Positions 8,199 through 18,085 of a stretch of DNA of 64,000 nt are shown here, in pieces. The DNA is from Gammaproteobacteria bacterium (GTDB lineage: Bacteria > Pseudomonadota > Gammaproteobacteria > Nitrococcales > Nitrococcaceae), in NCBI GenBank assembly GCA_030433275.1, contig JAUILK010000001.1:1-64000 (forward strand). The letters run 5' to 3'. The position numbers and the translations under genes are program-made. The notes under the pieces are model-generated. The model had not been told where the DNA came from. It was given only the letters and a program-made list of their open reading frames with translations, and searched no databases. Positions within the stretch are counted from its first letter, which is position 1. The number at the start of each line of letters is the position of its first letter.

Positions 8199-9327
8199 AG
8201 AAACGCCGGCCACCACCGAGCCCGAACCCCGATTGCGCTGGCGGGTCGCGCAGCGGCGCGTCGTCTGCTCAGGGGACTGGTCCGTAGCGCGTCTTGCCGC
8301 CGTGGAGCGGCAAATCCGGCGTAACGTGCCGAGGACCAGCGGCGAGTGGCGAATCAACTTGGACGAGATCTCCACTCTCGATACCGCCGGCGCGGTCATG
8401 GTGCAATGGCTCTGCCGCCGCTTGCGCGCCGCCGGCGCCACCGTGCGGCTGGAGGACGTCAGCGCCGAGCGCAACGCTGTGCTCAAACTCGCCGCTAGCG
8501 AGTTGGGAACGGCTCCGCCGCGTCCACGCAGCAACCCGTTGGAACAGCTGGGTCGCAAGATCACCAGTGGCTGTCTTGGTATAACCGAGTATCTGGCTTT
8601 CATCGGTCGCCTTACCGCCGACAGCCTACCCCGGATGCTGCGTCCACATCGTTTACGCTGGCATGAGATCGCCGTAGAGCTCGAACGCGCGGGGGTCATG
8701 GCGATACCGATCATCGGCCTACTGGCCTTTCTGATCGGCATCGTCATGGCCTATCAAAGCGGCGATATCCTGCAGACTTATGGTGCCAACGTTTTCCTGG
8801 TCGATCTGCTGGGCGTTATCATCCTACGTGAGATGGGTCCATTAATGACCTCTGTCATCGTCGCCGGGCGCACGGGCGCCTCTTACACGGCGCAGATTGG
8901 CACCATGCAGCTCACCGAGGAGATCGATGCGCTACGCACCATGGGGATCACCCCCTTCGAGATGTTGGTGCTGCCCAAATTTTTAGCGCTGCTCATCGCA
9001 TTACCGCTGCTTACGGTCTGGGCAGACGCCATGGGCCTGCTGGGCGGGATGTTGGTTTCGAGCCTTTTATACGGCTTGAGCTTCGAGGTCTTTTTGCAGC
9101 GACTACCCACGGTCGTGCCCCCAAACATGCTCTGGGTCGGCATCGCCAAAGCTCCGGTATTTGCCGCACTCATCGCGAGCATCGGCTGCTACCAGGGCTT
9201 CCGAGTCCGTCACAGCGCCGATGAAGTCGGACGGTACACCACGATCAGCGTGGTCCAAGGCATATTCTGGGTTATCGTGGCCGACGCCGTGTTCTCGATT
9301 CTTCTGTTCAGCTGGCTGGGTCTTTGA
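8185..9327 (+). CDS. MlaE-type lipid ABC permease with N-terminal STAS domain
   Basis: A 380-residue fusion. Residues about 20-110 form a STAS-like domain resembling MlaB ([19 protein letters not shown] type pattern). Residues about 125-380 are an MlaE/YrbE permease with the family motifs [36 protein letters not shown] and [11 protein letters not shown], and about five membrane segments. In E. coli, MlaB and MlaE are separate proteins. The permease moves phospholipids between the inner membrane and a periplasmic MCE protein. It is first in a tight run with the ATPase, MCE protein and auxiliary lipoprotein. The start lies within the end of glpK. Confidence 0.92.
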   Translation: MRVIRETPATTEPEPRLRWRVAQRRVVCSGDWSVARLAAVERQIRRNVPRTSGEWRINLDEISTLDTAGAVMVQWLCRRLRAAGATVRLEDVSAERNAVLKLAASELGTAPPRPRSNPLEQLGRKITSGCLGITEYLAFIGRLTADSLPRMLRPHRLRWHEIAVELERAGVMAIPIIGLLAFLIGIVMAYQSGDILQTYGANVFLVDLLGVIILREMGPLMTSVIVAGRTGASYTAQIGTMQLTEEIDALRTMGITPFEMLVLPKFLALLIALPLLTVWADAMGLLGGMLVSSLLYGLSFEVFLQRLPTVVPPNMLWVGIAKAPVFAALIASIGCYQGFRVRHSADEVGRYTTISVVQGIFWVIVADAVFSILLFSWLGL

Positions 9328-9329
9328 GC

Positions 9330-10103
9330 ATGGCAGCCCCGGCGATACGAATCCGCAATCTGGTAACCCGCCTCGGCGATCGCACTGTACACAACGAATT
9401 GAATCTGGACATCCGCGCCGGCTGCCTCACTGCGATCGCTGGCAGCAGCGGATCGGGCAAAACCGTCTTATTGCGCACCATGGCGCTGCTGCTGCCCCCC
9501 GTGGCGGGCACGATCGAGCTCTTCGGCCAGACCACGACAACCCTGTCTCACTCCGCCGAACGGGGAATGCGCGGCCGGATGGGCGTGATGTTCCAACGCG
9601 GCGCGCTGTTCACTGGAATGACGGTAATGGATAACGTCGCGTTCCCACTATTGGAACACACCGCATTGCCACGCTCGGCCGTCTACGAAATCGCACGGCT
9701 CAAACTGCGCCTAGCCGGTCTAGCTCCGGAGGCTGCCACGCTTTATCCAAGCGAGCTCTCCGGCGGCATGACCAAACGTGCAGCGCTCGCTCGCTCACTT
9801 GCGCTGGATCCGGAACTGCTGTTCCTGGACGAACCCACGGCCGGGCTCGATCCGGTGGGCGCGACCGCGTTTGACGAGCTGATCGTTCATTTACGTGATT
9901 TACTGGGGCTGACCGTGATTCTGGTCACCCATGACCCCGTCTCACTGTGGGAAATTGCCGATGAAATCGCCTTCATCGGCGAAGGACGGGTCCTCGCCTC
10001 AGGTACCGCACGGACGCTCGCTCGGTCAGCTGAGCCGGCCGTGCGCGGCTATTTCGGAGGCACGCGGATGCAGCGGGCAAGAGCCTCATGGGATCAAGAG
10101 TAA
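9330..10103 (+). CDS. MCE-transporter ATPase (MlaF-like)
   Basis: The cytoplasmic ATP-binding subunit of the MCE lipid transporter. Motifs in order: Walker A (GSSGSGKT), Q-loop in GRMGVMFQRGALF, ABC signature (LSGGMTKRAALARSL), Walker B (LLFLDEPTAGLDP) and the H-loop (VTHD). The GMTKR form of the signature is typical of MlaF-type ATPases. The ATG at 9330 lies two bases after the permease stop codon; an in-frame TTG six bases earlier is less likely. The end overlaps the MCE gene by 16 bases, so translation is coupled along the operon. Confidence 0.94.
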   Translation: MAAPAIRIRNLVTRLGDRTVHNELNLDIRAGCLTAIAGSSGSGKTVLLRTMALLLPPVAGTIELFGQTTTTLSHSAERGMRGRMGVMFQRGALFTGMTVMDNVAFPLLEHTALPRSAVYEIARLKLRLAGLAPEAATLYPSELSGGMTKRAALARSLALDPELLFLDEPTAGLDPVGATAFDELIVHLRDLLGLTVILVTHDPVSLWEIADEIAFIGEGRVLASGTARTLARSAEPAVRGYFGGTRMQRARASWDQE

Positions 10104-11017
10104 GCTATACCCTGGTAGGGCTGTTCGTCGTCATGCTCGCGATCGGTTTGGTCACAGCCGGGCTTTGGTTTGCTGGCGGACTGAAGCATGCCGGACAATT
10201 TCAACGCTATTCGGTGTACACAACAGGCTCCGTGGCCGGACTCACGCCGGGTGCCCTCGTGACCTACAAGGGAATCGGCGTGGGCAAGGTCGTCCGTATC
10301 GCAATCGACCGTAGTAACCCCAAGCGGGTCCATGTAGTGCTTGCCGTGGCGCAATCCGCGCCCGTTAATACCGCCACCAGGGCTGCCTTCAAACCGCGCG
10401 GGCTAACGGGCGCGACCTCGGTCGATCTCTCCGGCTACGCCGAGAACGCAGCGCCACTGTCGGCCCCATCGGACGAACCCTATCCAGTGATTCGATCAAA
10501 ACAATCCCCGTTAACCCAGCTCGACGAAGCCGTCTCCGAAAGCATTGGCACGCTGAACCAGATTGGCAAACAGTTCGAAGATCTACTCTCGGAGCACAAT
10601 CGCCAAGCCGTAACGGCTATTCTTGCCGATTTCGCCCGTCTAAACAGCACCCTGGCCACCAACAGCACACACATCGAGCAGATCCTGGTGAGCCTGGATC
10701 AAATCATGCAAAACAGCGCTCAAATCACACACCACATACCGAAAACCCTCGCGCAACTGGAACACAGCCTGCAGGGATTGGATCACCTGAGTCGGAGCCT
10801 GGATCAAACGGCGGCCAGCCTGACAAAACTCGGTCGCTCCGGCGAGATGGGCATAAACCGGGCATTTCGCACCACCGTGCCGGAGCTTAAGGCGCTTTTC
10901 ATCGAAATTCGGCGCACGACAGGCCATCTCGACCGTCTGGTCCAGAAGCTCGAACGCCAACCCGCCTCTCTGCTGCGGGGCACAAAACGGCGCCCACCCG
11001 GACCCGGCGAAGAATAA
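10088..11017 (+). CDS. MCE-domain periplasmic lipid-binding protein (MlaD-like)
   Basis: A 309-residue protein with one N-terminal membrane anchor (about residues 8-28) and one MCE domain (about 40-120; GLTPGALVTYKGIGVGKV and GLTGATSVDLSG are typical). The rest is a long, Gln/Ser/Thr-rich, helix-forming tail, as in proteins whose helices form a hydrophobic channel for lipids between the membranes. It is longer than E. coli MlaD (about 180 residues). With the ATPase and STAS-permease it makes a complete inner-membrane MCE complex. Substrate and direction of transport cannot be told from sequence. Confidence 0.92.
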   Translation: MGSRVSYTLVGLFVVMLAIGLVTAGLWFAGGLKHAGQFQRYSVYTTGSVAGLTPGALVTYKGIGVGKVVRIAIDRSNPKRVHVVLAVAQSAPVNTATRAAFKPRGLTGATSVDLSGYAENAAPLSAPSDEPYPVIRSKQSPLTQLDEAVSESIGTLNQIGKQFEDLLSEHNRQAVTAILADFARLNSTLATNSTHIEQILVSLDQIMQNSAQITHHIPKTLAQLEHSLQGLDHLSRSLDQTAASLTKLGRSGEMGINRAFRTTVPELKALFIEIRRTTGHLDRLVQKLERQPASLLRGTKRRPPGPGEE

Positions 11018-11038
11018 ACCGACCACAAGGAGCGTGGC

Positions 11039-11671
11039 GTGCTCAGAATGATCTTGCTGACCACCGTTGCGTTGATGAGCGGTTGCTCCGTGCTACTGCC
11101 GCCCAGCCAGGAAGCACTCCATATGTATCAACTGCAACTCAAAGCGCCGCTTGGCAATGTTGCTTCGATCCCACCCGAGGCGCGCCAAGGCGCCGTCGTG
11201 GTTGAATACCCGCAGGTCGCCGCGGGCTACGACACGGCGGCCATGGCTTATCGGCGCACACCTTGGGAGATCCGCTACTACTCCCTGAGCCGTTGGGTGG
11301 ATGAACCGGCCCGTATGCTGCGTGAAGCGCTCACCTGTGCCTTGAATCAGCTCGGTCCATTCCGCTCGGCGTTCGACGCCCCCGCCGGCATCAATGCTGA
11401 CTACAGCCTGCGCACTGAACTGGTGCGCTTGGAGCAAGACTTCAGCAATACATCGCCAAGCCGGGAAAGACTCGTGGTGCGCGTCCAGCTTGTAGATTTA
11501 GCACGCGGCGCACTCCTTGCGAGCCAAGTGCTGGAGCTCAACGTAACCGCCCCCAGCGAAGATGCATACGGTGGTGTAGTGGCGGCGAATACGGCTTTGC
11601 AGCAATTGGCGGCCGAGGTCGTAAGCCTCTGCCGAAAAGCGCTGCTGGAACACGCCCGCACCCAATCCTGA
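11039..11671 (+). CDS. ABC-type transport auxiliary lipoprotein (PqiC/YmbA-like)
   Basis: A predicted lipoprotein of about 210 residues. A signal peptide ends in the lipobox MSGC with the lipidated Cys at residue 16. The body resembles the PqiC/YmbA family that accompanies MCE transporters and is thought to sit at the outer membrane. It starts with GTG at 11039, preceded by AAGGAG at good spacing; an ATG three codons later is an alternative. It lies 21 bases after the MCE gene and completes the operon. Confidence 0.85.
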   Translation: MLRMILLTTVALMSGCSVLLPPSQEALHMYQLQLKAPLGNVASIPPEARQGAVVVEYPQVAAGYDTAAMAYRRTPWEIRYYSLSRWVDEPARMLREALTCALNQLGPFRSAFDAPAGINADYSLRTELVRLEQDFSNTSPSRERLVVRVQLVDLARGALLASQVLELNVTAPSEDAYGGVVAANTALQQLAAEVVSLCRKALLEHARTQS

Positions 11672-12260
11672 ATGCATTATCGAGCGGTTCCGCTTTACTA
11701 ACCGCCCCTATGGGTTGGATTACGCACGGGCGGATCGAATCGAATTGATCTCGTGCGGCTAAAATTGGACGGCCCAGGCCGTCACATTCTGACGACAGCG
11801 GTCAGCCCCATGCGAGTAGCGTGCGCCTCAACGCCCCTAAAACAACGACGCCGGACGGCGACAGCGCAAGCCGCGCGGCGCCTCAAAAGACACCGGTTTA
11901 AAAGGATTTATCCTATGGCACGCTTAATGCTTATTAGAATACGACCTTCATGCACAAAGGTCGTGGCTGGGAGCGGGGCAAACCTGCTCGAACGCCTGCC
12001 GCAAGGATGGCACCGCCAAGCGAACAAGGATGAAGCCGCATAGGCAACTCGCTGGTGGAGCGCTTGCTCCGGTAATAACGAAGGACCGCGGGAAACATCC
12101 CGCTACCGGCAAGCGCAGCAAGGCCGCCTGGAAGGAGCCGACTGGCAGAGGGAAAGTCGTTCGAGCAGAGTTTGCCCCACTTACCGCCCTAACCGCATTG
12201 AATCCTCGCCTCTCCTCTGCCAACCTCGGCGGCATACCCTTCGGCGAAGATGATGCCGCG
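11672..12260. other. 589-bp intergenic stretch
   Basis: No recognised gene. A frame of 42 codons at 11915-12043 (MARLMLIRIRPSCTK…) is preceded by AAAAGGA at good spacing and could encode a small protein, but has no known relatives to me. A hairpin ACGACCTT/AAGGTCGT lies inside it at 11941-11964. The aminotransferase frame is open upstream to 12030, but the homologous part begins at 12261. Confidence 0.4.
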
Positions 12261-13415
12261 ATGGCGTTTTCCATTCGTAGCAAACTACCACACCTCGGGA
12301 CGACCATATTCTCCGTGATGTCGCAAAAAGCGCTCGAGCGCGGCGCCATCAATCTCTCGCAAGGATTTCCGGATTTCCCTGTGCCCAAGCGACTGCGCAC
12401 GCTGCTCGCCGAAGCGGTTCACACCGGCCATAACCAATATGCCCCGCTCGCGGGGGAGCCGACGCTGCGCGAAGCCATTGCCGCGAAGGTACGCTCACTC
12501 TATGGATGCGCGCTGGACGCCCACGCAGCGGTCACAGTCACCTCCGGCGCGACGGAGGCGCTGTTTGCGGCAATCTGCGCGGTCGTACGCGCCGGGGACG
12601 AAGTGATTGTCTTCGATCCGGCTTATGATGCCTACGAGCCCGCGGTCAAGCTAGCCGGCGGCCACGTACGGCATCTGCCGCTTTCGCCGCCGGATTTTCG
12701 CGTGGATTGGGATCGGGTGCGCGATGCGCTGACGAGACATACTCGGCTGATCATCCTAAACTCGCCGCACAACCCCACTGGAGCGGTATTCGAGGCCATG
12801 GATCTGGAGGCATTAGCCCAGATAACGCAGAATGCCGACGTTTTGCTGCTCGCCGACGAAGTCTACGAGCACATCGTATTCGACCGCCGCCAACACCAAA
12901 GTCTGCTGCGCCACGCCGAACTCGCGGCACGCTCGTTTGTGATCTCCTCTTTCGGCAAGACGTATCACTGTACCGGTTGGAAGGTAGGTTACTGCATCGC
13001 CCCACCCCCGCTCACGGCGGAGCTGCGCAAAGTCCATCAATATCTGACCTTCAGCACCATGACTCCGGCGCAGCACGCCTTCGCGCACTTCATGGCCGAG
13101 GAGCCGGAACACTATAGGCAGCTTCCCGCCTTTTACCAAGCGAAACGTGATTATTTCTGCACCATTCTGCAACGCTCCCGCTTTCGTTTCACTCCCACCC
13201 GGGGGACTTACTTCCAGCTTCTGGACTATAGCGAGCTCGCTACCTGCGATGATGTAGAGTACGCCGAACAGCTGATAGCAAACGCGGGCGTGGCATCGAT
13301 TCCGATCTCCGTTTTTTACCAGCACCCGCCGCCACAGCAGCGGCTGCTGCGGTTTTGTTTCGCCAAAGCAGAACCGACTTTGGAGCGGGCCGGCGCCCGC
13401 CTATGCGCCCTGTGA
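12261..13415 (+). CDS. PLP-dependent aminotransferase, YbdL (methionine) type
   Basis: A fold-type I aminotransferase of 384 residues, strongly similar in pattern along its whole length to E. coli YbdL, which prefers methionine and aromatic acids. It shares SKLPHLGTTIFSVMS at the N-terminus, NLSQGFPDF, and SSFGKTYHCTGWKVGYC, in which Lys is the PLP Schiff base. The NSPHNPTG and LADEVYEH motifs bind the cofactor. The role may be in methionine salvage or general transamination. The ATG at 12261 matches the start of relatives; the frame is open further upstream but that part is unlike the family. Confidence 0.88.
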   Translation: MAFSIRSKLPHLGTTIFSVMSQKALERGAINLSQGFPDFPVPKRLRTLLAEAVHTGHNQYAPLAGEPTLREAIAAKVRSLYGCALDAHAAVTVTSGATEALFAAICAVVRAGDEVIVFDPAYDAYEPAVKLAGGHVRHLPLSPPDFRVDWDRVRDALTRHTRLIILNSPHNPTGAVFEAMDLEALAQITQNADVLLLADEVYEHIVFDRRQHQSLLRHAELAARSFVISSFGKTYHCTGWKVGYCIAPPPLTAELRKVHQYLTFSTMTPAQHAFAHFMAEEPEHYRQLPAFYQAKRDYFCTILQRSRFRFTPTRGTYFQLLDYSELATCDDVEYAEQLIANAGVASIPISVFYQHPPPQQRLLRFCFAKAEPTLERAGARLCAL

Positions 13416-13501
13416 AGCCTGGATTTCACCGCCACCGGCTCCCCATCTCCTCTCCCGGTGATCACGCTCAACGATTACTCACAGCGCAAGGGAAATTCTC
13501 C

Positions 13502-13942
13502 ATGCAATACCTGCACACCATGGTCCGCATCAGCAACCTCGAGGAATCGCTGGATTTCTTCTGCAACACGCTCGGGCTAAAGGAAATCCGGCGGCGCGAA
13601 AGTGACCGGGGCCGCTTCACATTGATCTTCCTCGCTGCACCCGAGGACAAAGAGCGGGCTTTGCGCGAGGGTACGCCAATACTCGAACTGACCTACAATT
13701 GGGATCCAGAGCGTTATGAAGGCGGACGGAATTTCGGCCACTTGGCGTTTCGCGTCGATGATATTTACGCCACCTGCCAGCGCCTCATGGACAACGGTGT
13801 CCCGATTAATCGACCGCCGCGTGACGGCCGCATGGCATTCATTCGCTCACCCGACGGCATTTCCATCGAACTGCTGCAGAAAAACGAGCCCTTGGCACCG
13901 CAAGAACCCTGGGTTTCCATGGAAAACACCGGCACGTGGTAG
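13502..13942 (+). CDS. gloA: Lactoylglutathione lyase (glyoxalase I)
   Basis: GloA converts the hemithioacetal of methylglyoxal and glutathione to S-lactoylglutathione. At 146 residues it has the usual size of the single-domain enzyme. It begins MQYLHTMVRISNLEESLDFF with the first metal His in LHTMVR. A Glu in TPILELTYNWD, His in FGHLAFRVDD and Glu in GISIELLQ complete the expected metal site. The ATG at 13502 aligns with the family start. It stands alone between the aminotransferase and the convergent AidB gene. Confidence 0.93.
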   Translation: MQYLHTMVRISNLEESLDFFCNTLGLKEIRRRESDRGRFTLIFLAAPEDKERALREGTPILELTYNWDPERYEGGRNFGHLAFRVDDIYATCQRLMDNGVPINRPPRDGRMAFIRSPDGISIELLQKNEPLAPQEPWVSMENTGTW

Positions 13943-13972
13943 GCGGGCAAATCCACCGCCTGACGGTACCGC

Positions 13973-15628
13973 TCACTCAGCATTCCAGGCGCGCGCCAAA
14001 AGGGTATCGACTCCGGCCCCTGGGGCAAGAGTGCCGTAAAGCATTCCTCCGGTGCCACCGAGCCGGCTCTCGCAGAAGGTATCCGCCACGACGACCGGGG
14101 CATGGCGCACCAGCAGGCTCGCCTGCAGAGTAAGCGCCATGAGCTCCGTTATCCGCCGAGCCCGCAGCTCGGCCGCCTCGCGGTAGCCAAACTCCTGTTT
14201 GAGCCGCTCGATGGCCGCATCGAGTCGGCGATGGCCACCGCACGCCGATTCCACCTCCGCTAAAAAAGCGGGGACGATTTGCGGTTCACGTTCCATGGCA
14301 CGCAACACATCGAGGCAGATGATATTCCCGGAACCCTCCCAAATACTGTTTACCGGAGCTTCTCGATAGAGCCGCGGTAAGATGGACTCCTCCACATAAC
14401 CGTTACCACCAAGGCATTCCATTGCTTCGTAGATGAATTCGGGGGCACGCTTATTGGTCCAGTACTTGGCCAGCGCCGTGCCCACTCGCCCAAGCAGACG
14501 CTCTTGAGGCGCTTGCGCGCCTTGATCGAACGCACGCGCGATGCGTAGCAGCAAGGCGACATCCGCCTCCAGCTCAAGCGCCAGATCGGCGAGCAAATTA
14601 CGCATCAACGGCTGATTGATCAGAGACTTGCCGAAGGCGCTTCGGTGCCGGACGTGGTGCAGAGCCTGCACGAAAGCTTGCCGCATCATACCCACCGGTG
14701 CGGTTGCAGCATCCAAGCGCGTCTGCTGCACCATTTCGATGATAGTGCGCACACCACGCCCCTCATCACCCACCCGCCGTGCCCAGGTATCGTAATATTC
14801 GATCTCGGCTGAAGCATTGGAGCGATTACCCAGCTTATCCTTCAGCCGTTGGATGAAAAACGGATTCCGCCGGCCATCCGGGCACCACCTTGGCACGAGG
14901 AAACAGGTCAACCCCGCCGGCGTTTGCGCCAAACTGAGGAAGGCATCCGACATCGGCGCGGAGCAGAACCACTTGTGCCCGGTCAACGTGTATTCGTCCC
15001 CTCCCAATGCTTGAGCACGTGTGGTATTGGCCCGGACATCGGAACCGCCCTGCTTTTCGGTCATGGCCATGCCAAAGGTGACACCTGCCTTCTCGGAACT
15101 GGGCAGGCAACGTGGGTCGTATTCCCGCACCCGGATCTTCGGCTCCCACTCCTGCGCCACTCCCGGCTCCAGCCGCAGCGCTGGCACCGCCGCGTGGGTC
15201 ATCGTGATGGGACAACACACACCCTGCTCCGGCTGGGTCAACAAATACAATGCCGCCACGTGGGCAACGTGCCCCCCCTCGCCCTGGTGATCCCAGGCGA
15301 TGCTGTGCACACCATGGCGAATCGCCAATTGCATCAACTCATGATAGGCCGAATGATAACGAACCTCATCGATACGCCGGCCATAGCGGTCAAAATTGAC
15401 GAGCTCGGGCGGTTGGCGATTCGCCAAAAAGCCCTGCTCCATAAGCAACTCACCGCCGGTCAACGCCCCCAAGGCGTGCAAGTACCCATTAACCCATGGC
15501 GCTCCTTCACGGCTGACGGCCTCACACAATACCCGATCCGTGGCAAAAGCCTGATAGTCGCCGAGAGGCGGCGGCTGATTGGTAACTTGATGAGTCGGCA
15601 AGTCACTAACCGGATCACGCGAAGGCAT
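13973..15628 (-). CDS. AidB-like acyl-CoA dehydrogenase
   Basis: A 551-residue FAD protein of the acyl-CoA dehydrogenase superfamily, AidB branch. In E. coli AidB is induced during alkylation stress and binds DNA. Visible features are FGMAMTEKQGGSDVRANTT (flavin and substrate loop), YTLTGHKWFCSAPMSDAF, RLKDKLGNRSNAS and YEAMECLGGNGYVEES. I choose the ATG at 15628 because GGGAGG lies just upstream; the frame extends 17 codons further without similarity. No ada or other repair gene adjoins, so induction by alkylation is unproven here. Confidence 0.9.
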   Translation of the reverse strand: MPSRDPVSDLPTHQVTNQPPPLGDYQAFATDRVLCEAVSREGAPWVNGYLHALGALTGGELLMEQGFLANRQPPELVNFDRYGRRIDEVRYHSAYHELMQLAIRHGVHSIAWDHQGEGGHVAHVAALYLLTQPEQGVCCPITMTHAAVPALRLEPGVAQEWEPKIRVREYDPRCLPSSEKAGVTFGMAMTEKQGGSDVRANTTRAQALGGDEYTLTGHKWFCSAPMSDAFLSLAQTPAGLTCFLVPRWCPDGRRNPFFIQRLKDKLGNRSNASAEIEYYDTWARRVGDEGRGVRTIIEMVQQTRLDAATAPVGMMRQAFVQALHHVRHRSAFGKSLINQPLMRNLLADLALELEADVALLLRIARAFDQGAQAPQERLLGRVGTALAKYWTNKRAPEFIYEAMECLGGNGYVEESILPRLYREAPVNSIWEGSGNIICLDVLRAMEREPQIVPAFLAEVESACGGHRRLDAAIERLKQEFGYREAAELRARRITELMALTLQASLLVRHAPVVVADTFCESRLGGTGGMLYGTLAPGAGVDTLLARAWNAE

Positions 15629-15792
15629 ATACAACCTCCCGAGCAGTACGCCCACCTTGCAAGCAGTATACGCTGCCAAAAAGTCGACGAGCCGCTCGAC
15701 TCATTTTCAGTAAAAGCACGTCCGTCAAACCCTGAACGATATGCCTGAAAAATCGCCATTGAAAAATCGGTTGCAAACGCCCAAGGATACTC

Positions 15793-17235
15793 ATGCCCCA
15801 GACTCATAAGATGCGCAACAGAGATCGAAAGCCCGTGATAAGCACCACAAGATTCAAACGTTGGTTCATCCGGAATGTGCTGAATGCCGAAACAACCGAC
15901 TATCCCTGGTGGAAGTCAGGAGCCGTTTTCGTATTGCGCCTCGGCTACGCTGTGCTGCAGGATTTGTCCCGGGGACAGCTGATGCTGCAGGCGACCAGCC
16001 TCGTATACACCACCTTGCTCTCGCTGGTGCCGCTGCTGGCCGTGAGCTTCTCAGTGCTGAAGGCTTTCGGCGTCCATAATCAGATCGAGCCGGCATTGAA
16101 TCAATTCCTTGTGCCGCTCGGTCCCAAAGGGGCCGAAATCACCCAACGCATCATCGAATTCGTAGAAAACGTCCAAGCCGGCGTGTTGGGAAGCCTGGGC
16201 TTAGCGCTGCTGCTCTACACCGCGGTAGGGCTTATGCAGAAGATCGAGCGGGCGTTCAACCAGCTCTGGCATATCCGCCGCCAACGTGCGCCTGCGCAAT
16301 TGTTCAGCGACTATCTGAGCGTACTGCTCGTCGGGCCTGTACTGATTTTCACCGCTCTGGGTATTACTGCAACAGTATTCGGCTCCGCGACGGTGCAACA
16401 GCTAAGCTCGGTGCAACCACTGGGTCTAGTCATCGAGCTGATCACCAGCATAGTGCCTTTCCTGCTTATTATCGGCGCCTTTACGTTCATCTACGCATTC
16501 GTCCCGAATACCCGAGTCCAGGTGAGCTCGGCGCTACTCGGCGGCGTGGTGTCGGGTATCCTTTGGCAGATCACGGGCTGGGTTTTTGCCGCCGTTATCG
16601 CCACCTCCACCAAATACACGGCCATCTACTCAGCCTTCGCCAGCCTGATCTTATTTATGATGTGGCTCTATCTGAGCTGGATGATTCTGCTGATCGGGTC
16701 GAACATTGCCTACTATCATCAGCACCCTCGGTACCTGCGCTGGCTACACCGGGAGCCGCGCCTGTCCTTACGCATGATCGAGTGGATTGGGCTGACCGTG
16801 CTGGTCTTGGTCGCCGAACGCTATTACCGTCACGAACCGCCGTGGACCGCCGAAAAGCTGGCGGCCCGGTTGCATCTTCCCCAACAGCCGTTCGATGAAG
16901 TGTTGAATACATTAACCGACTGCGGGCTACTCGAGCGAATCGAGAACCCGCGCGTGGTGAGCTATTTGCCGGCGATGCCGCTCGAAGCCATTCACGCCCG
17001 CGACGCGCTGGCGACGCTGCGCCGGCACGGCGAACGCAGCGGCCTGTCGCCGAAGCGATTGCACGCCCCACAGACGGTACAACGATTCATGGCGCAAATC
17101 GAGGCGCCCCCAGCGGAACGGTTCGGCGACTTGAGCATCCGCGATCTCGCCTTATCGGCAAAAACAAATACGAACACCGAGCTTTCGAATCCAACCGCTT
17201 TCGGCGCTCACCGAGCGCACCGCAACGACCCCTGA
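15793..17235 (+). CDS. YihY/BrkB-family inner-membrane protein
   Basis: A 480-residue protein of the YihY/virulence factor BrkB family, once misnamed ribonuclease BN. Residues about 45-320 contain six hydrophobic segments with the family motifs SLVYTTLLSLVPLLAV and FIYAFVPNTRV. The C-terminal part, from about 335, is soluble and resembles a winged-helix-like domain (WTAEKLAARLHLPQQPFDEVLNTL). The C-terminal extension is common in gammaproteobacterial members. The molecular role is unknown. AAGGA before the ATG supports this start. Confidence 0.88.
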   Translation: MPQTHKMRNRDRKPVISTTRFKRWFIRNVLNAETTDYPWWKSGAVFVLRLGYAVLQDLSRGQLMLQATSLVYTTLLSLVPLLAVSFSVLKAFGVHNQIEPALNQFLVPLGPKGAEITQRIIEFVENVQAGVLGSLGLALLLYTAVGLMQKIERAFNQLWHIRRQRAPAQLFSDYLSVLLVGPVLIFTALGITATVFGSATVQQLSSVQPLGLVIELITSIVPFLLIIGAFTFIYAFVPNTRVQVSSALLGGVVSGILWQITGWVFAAVIATSTKYTAIYSAFASLILFMMWLYLSWMILLIGSNIAYYHQHPRYLRWLHREPRLSLRMIEWIGLTVLVLVAERYYRHEPPWTAEKLAARLHLPQQPFDEVLNTLTDCGLLERIENPRVVSYLPAMPLEAIHARDALATLRRHGERSGLSPKRLHAPQTVQRFMAQIEAPPAERFGDLSIRDLALSAKTNTNTELSNPTAFGAHRAHRNDP

Positions 17236-17323
17236 ACGGGGAACGGAACTTCGGCAGGAGAGGTAAAACGGCGCCGCGCCAGTTTATCCGAATGGCGGCA
17301 ACGAATTGCCCTGACAAAAAATT

Positions 17324-18085
17324 CTAGCCGCTGACCGCCACCGGCGCTGTAATCGGGACAGTGACGATGCGAGTCGTCTGGCCGATGCGCAGTTCGAGGC
17401 GCAAGGACTGCGCCGAGCTGGCCTCGTCCTTGCCAGGGAAGAACAGGTAACCGTGGGCAAGTTCCCCTTTGCCGATGACCCGGTTTTCCAAGGAATTCTG
17501 CTCCAAATCCCGGCGCACGTCCTGACCCACCTCGGAGTAGCGCGCGGCGCCGCCGCCGATCGCACCGATCGCGGCACCCGCAGCAGCCCCTTTGCCCGCA
17601 GATAAGCCGACTTTATTACCCGTGACGATCCCAACCGCCGCACCGGCCACCGCTCCCGCCAGACCCGTGAGCAACGAAGCCTTGGCGCCGGCTTTGATGC
17701 TCTCGCCCTGGACGACCACCGATTGCACCCGCTCCTGTGCGCGCTTGGCCGAGAGCAAGGGCCAGGCATTGCCTTGTTCATCGATCAACAAGGTCTGCTG
17801 CGACTGCACGGCGATCGCCTGACCGCTTTGATTGTCCACTACGAACTGCACCGGCAACAGCCCCGCGCCGCGTATGTCGAACCCGAATGCTCGCTCGGCG
17901 GCTTTGGAATCGACGAAGGCACGGGCCAGGATCCAGGCGCCATCGACGTCCACTGCGCCATTTTGTGCCGACGGCAAAGGCACTGGGGCAACCCGATCAC
18001 CGTATGTTGCACAACCAACCATTGTGATGACAAACAGCAGCAGGACTGCCCGTATACAGCGATGTAAACACTCACCGTGGCGCAT
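17324..18085 (-). CDS. Glycine-zipper lipoprotein
   Basis: A 253-residue predicted lipoprotein. The signal peptide (about 1-24) ends in the lipobox MVGC. A Gly/Ala-rich glycine-zipper segment lies at about 155-200 (AGKGAAAGAAIGAIGGG), typical of outer-membrane-associated proteins. The rest is beta-rich and not assigned by me to a named function. It is convergent with the BrkB gene and has no operon partner. The outer-membrane location is inferred from the zipper. Confidence 0.7.
   Translation of the reverse strand: MRHGECLHRCIRAVLLLFVITMVGCATYGDRVAPVPLPSAQNGAVDVDGAWILARAFVDSKAAERAFGFDIRGAGLLPVQFVVDNQSGQAIAVQSQQTLLIDEQGNAWPLLSAKRAQERVQSVVVQGESIKAGAKASLLTGLAGAVAGAAVGIVTGNKVGLSAGKGAAAGAAIGAIGGGAARYSEVGQDVRRDLEQNSLENRVIGKGELAHGYLFFPGKDEASSAQSLRLELRIGQTTRIVTVPITAPVAVSG

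Noticed and set aside
12000-12180. Possible riboswitch before the aminotransferase
   Set aside because: Some GC-rich complementary segments exist, but no conserved core of a SAM, cobalamin or other known riboswitch could be traced.
12030-12260. Upstream extension of the aminotransferase
   Set aside because: The added residues are unlike the family, whose N-terminus matches the ATG at 12261.
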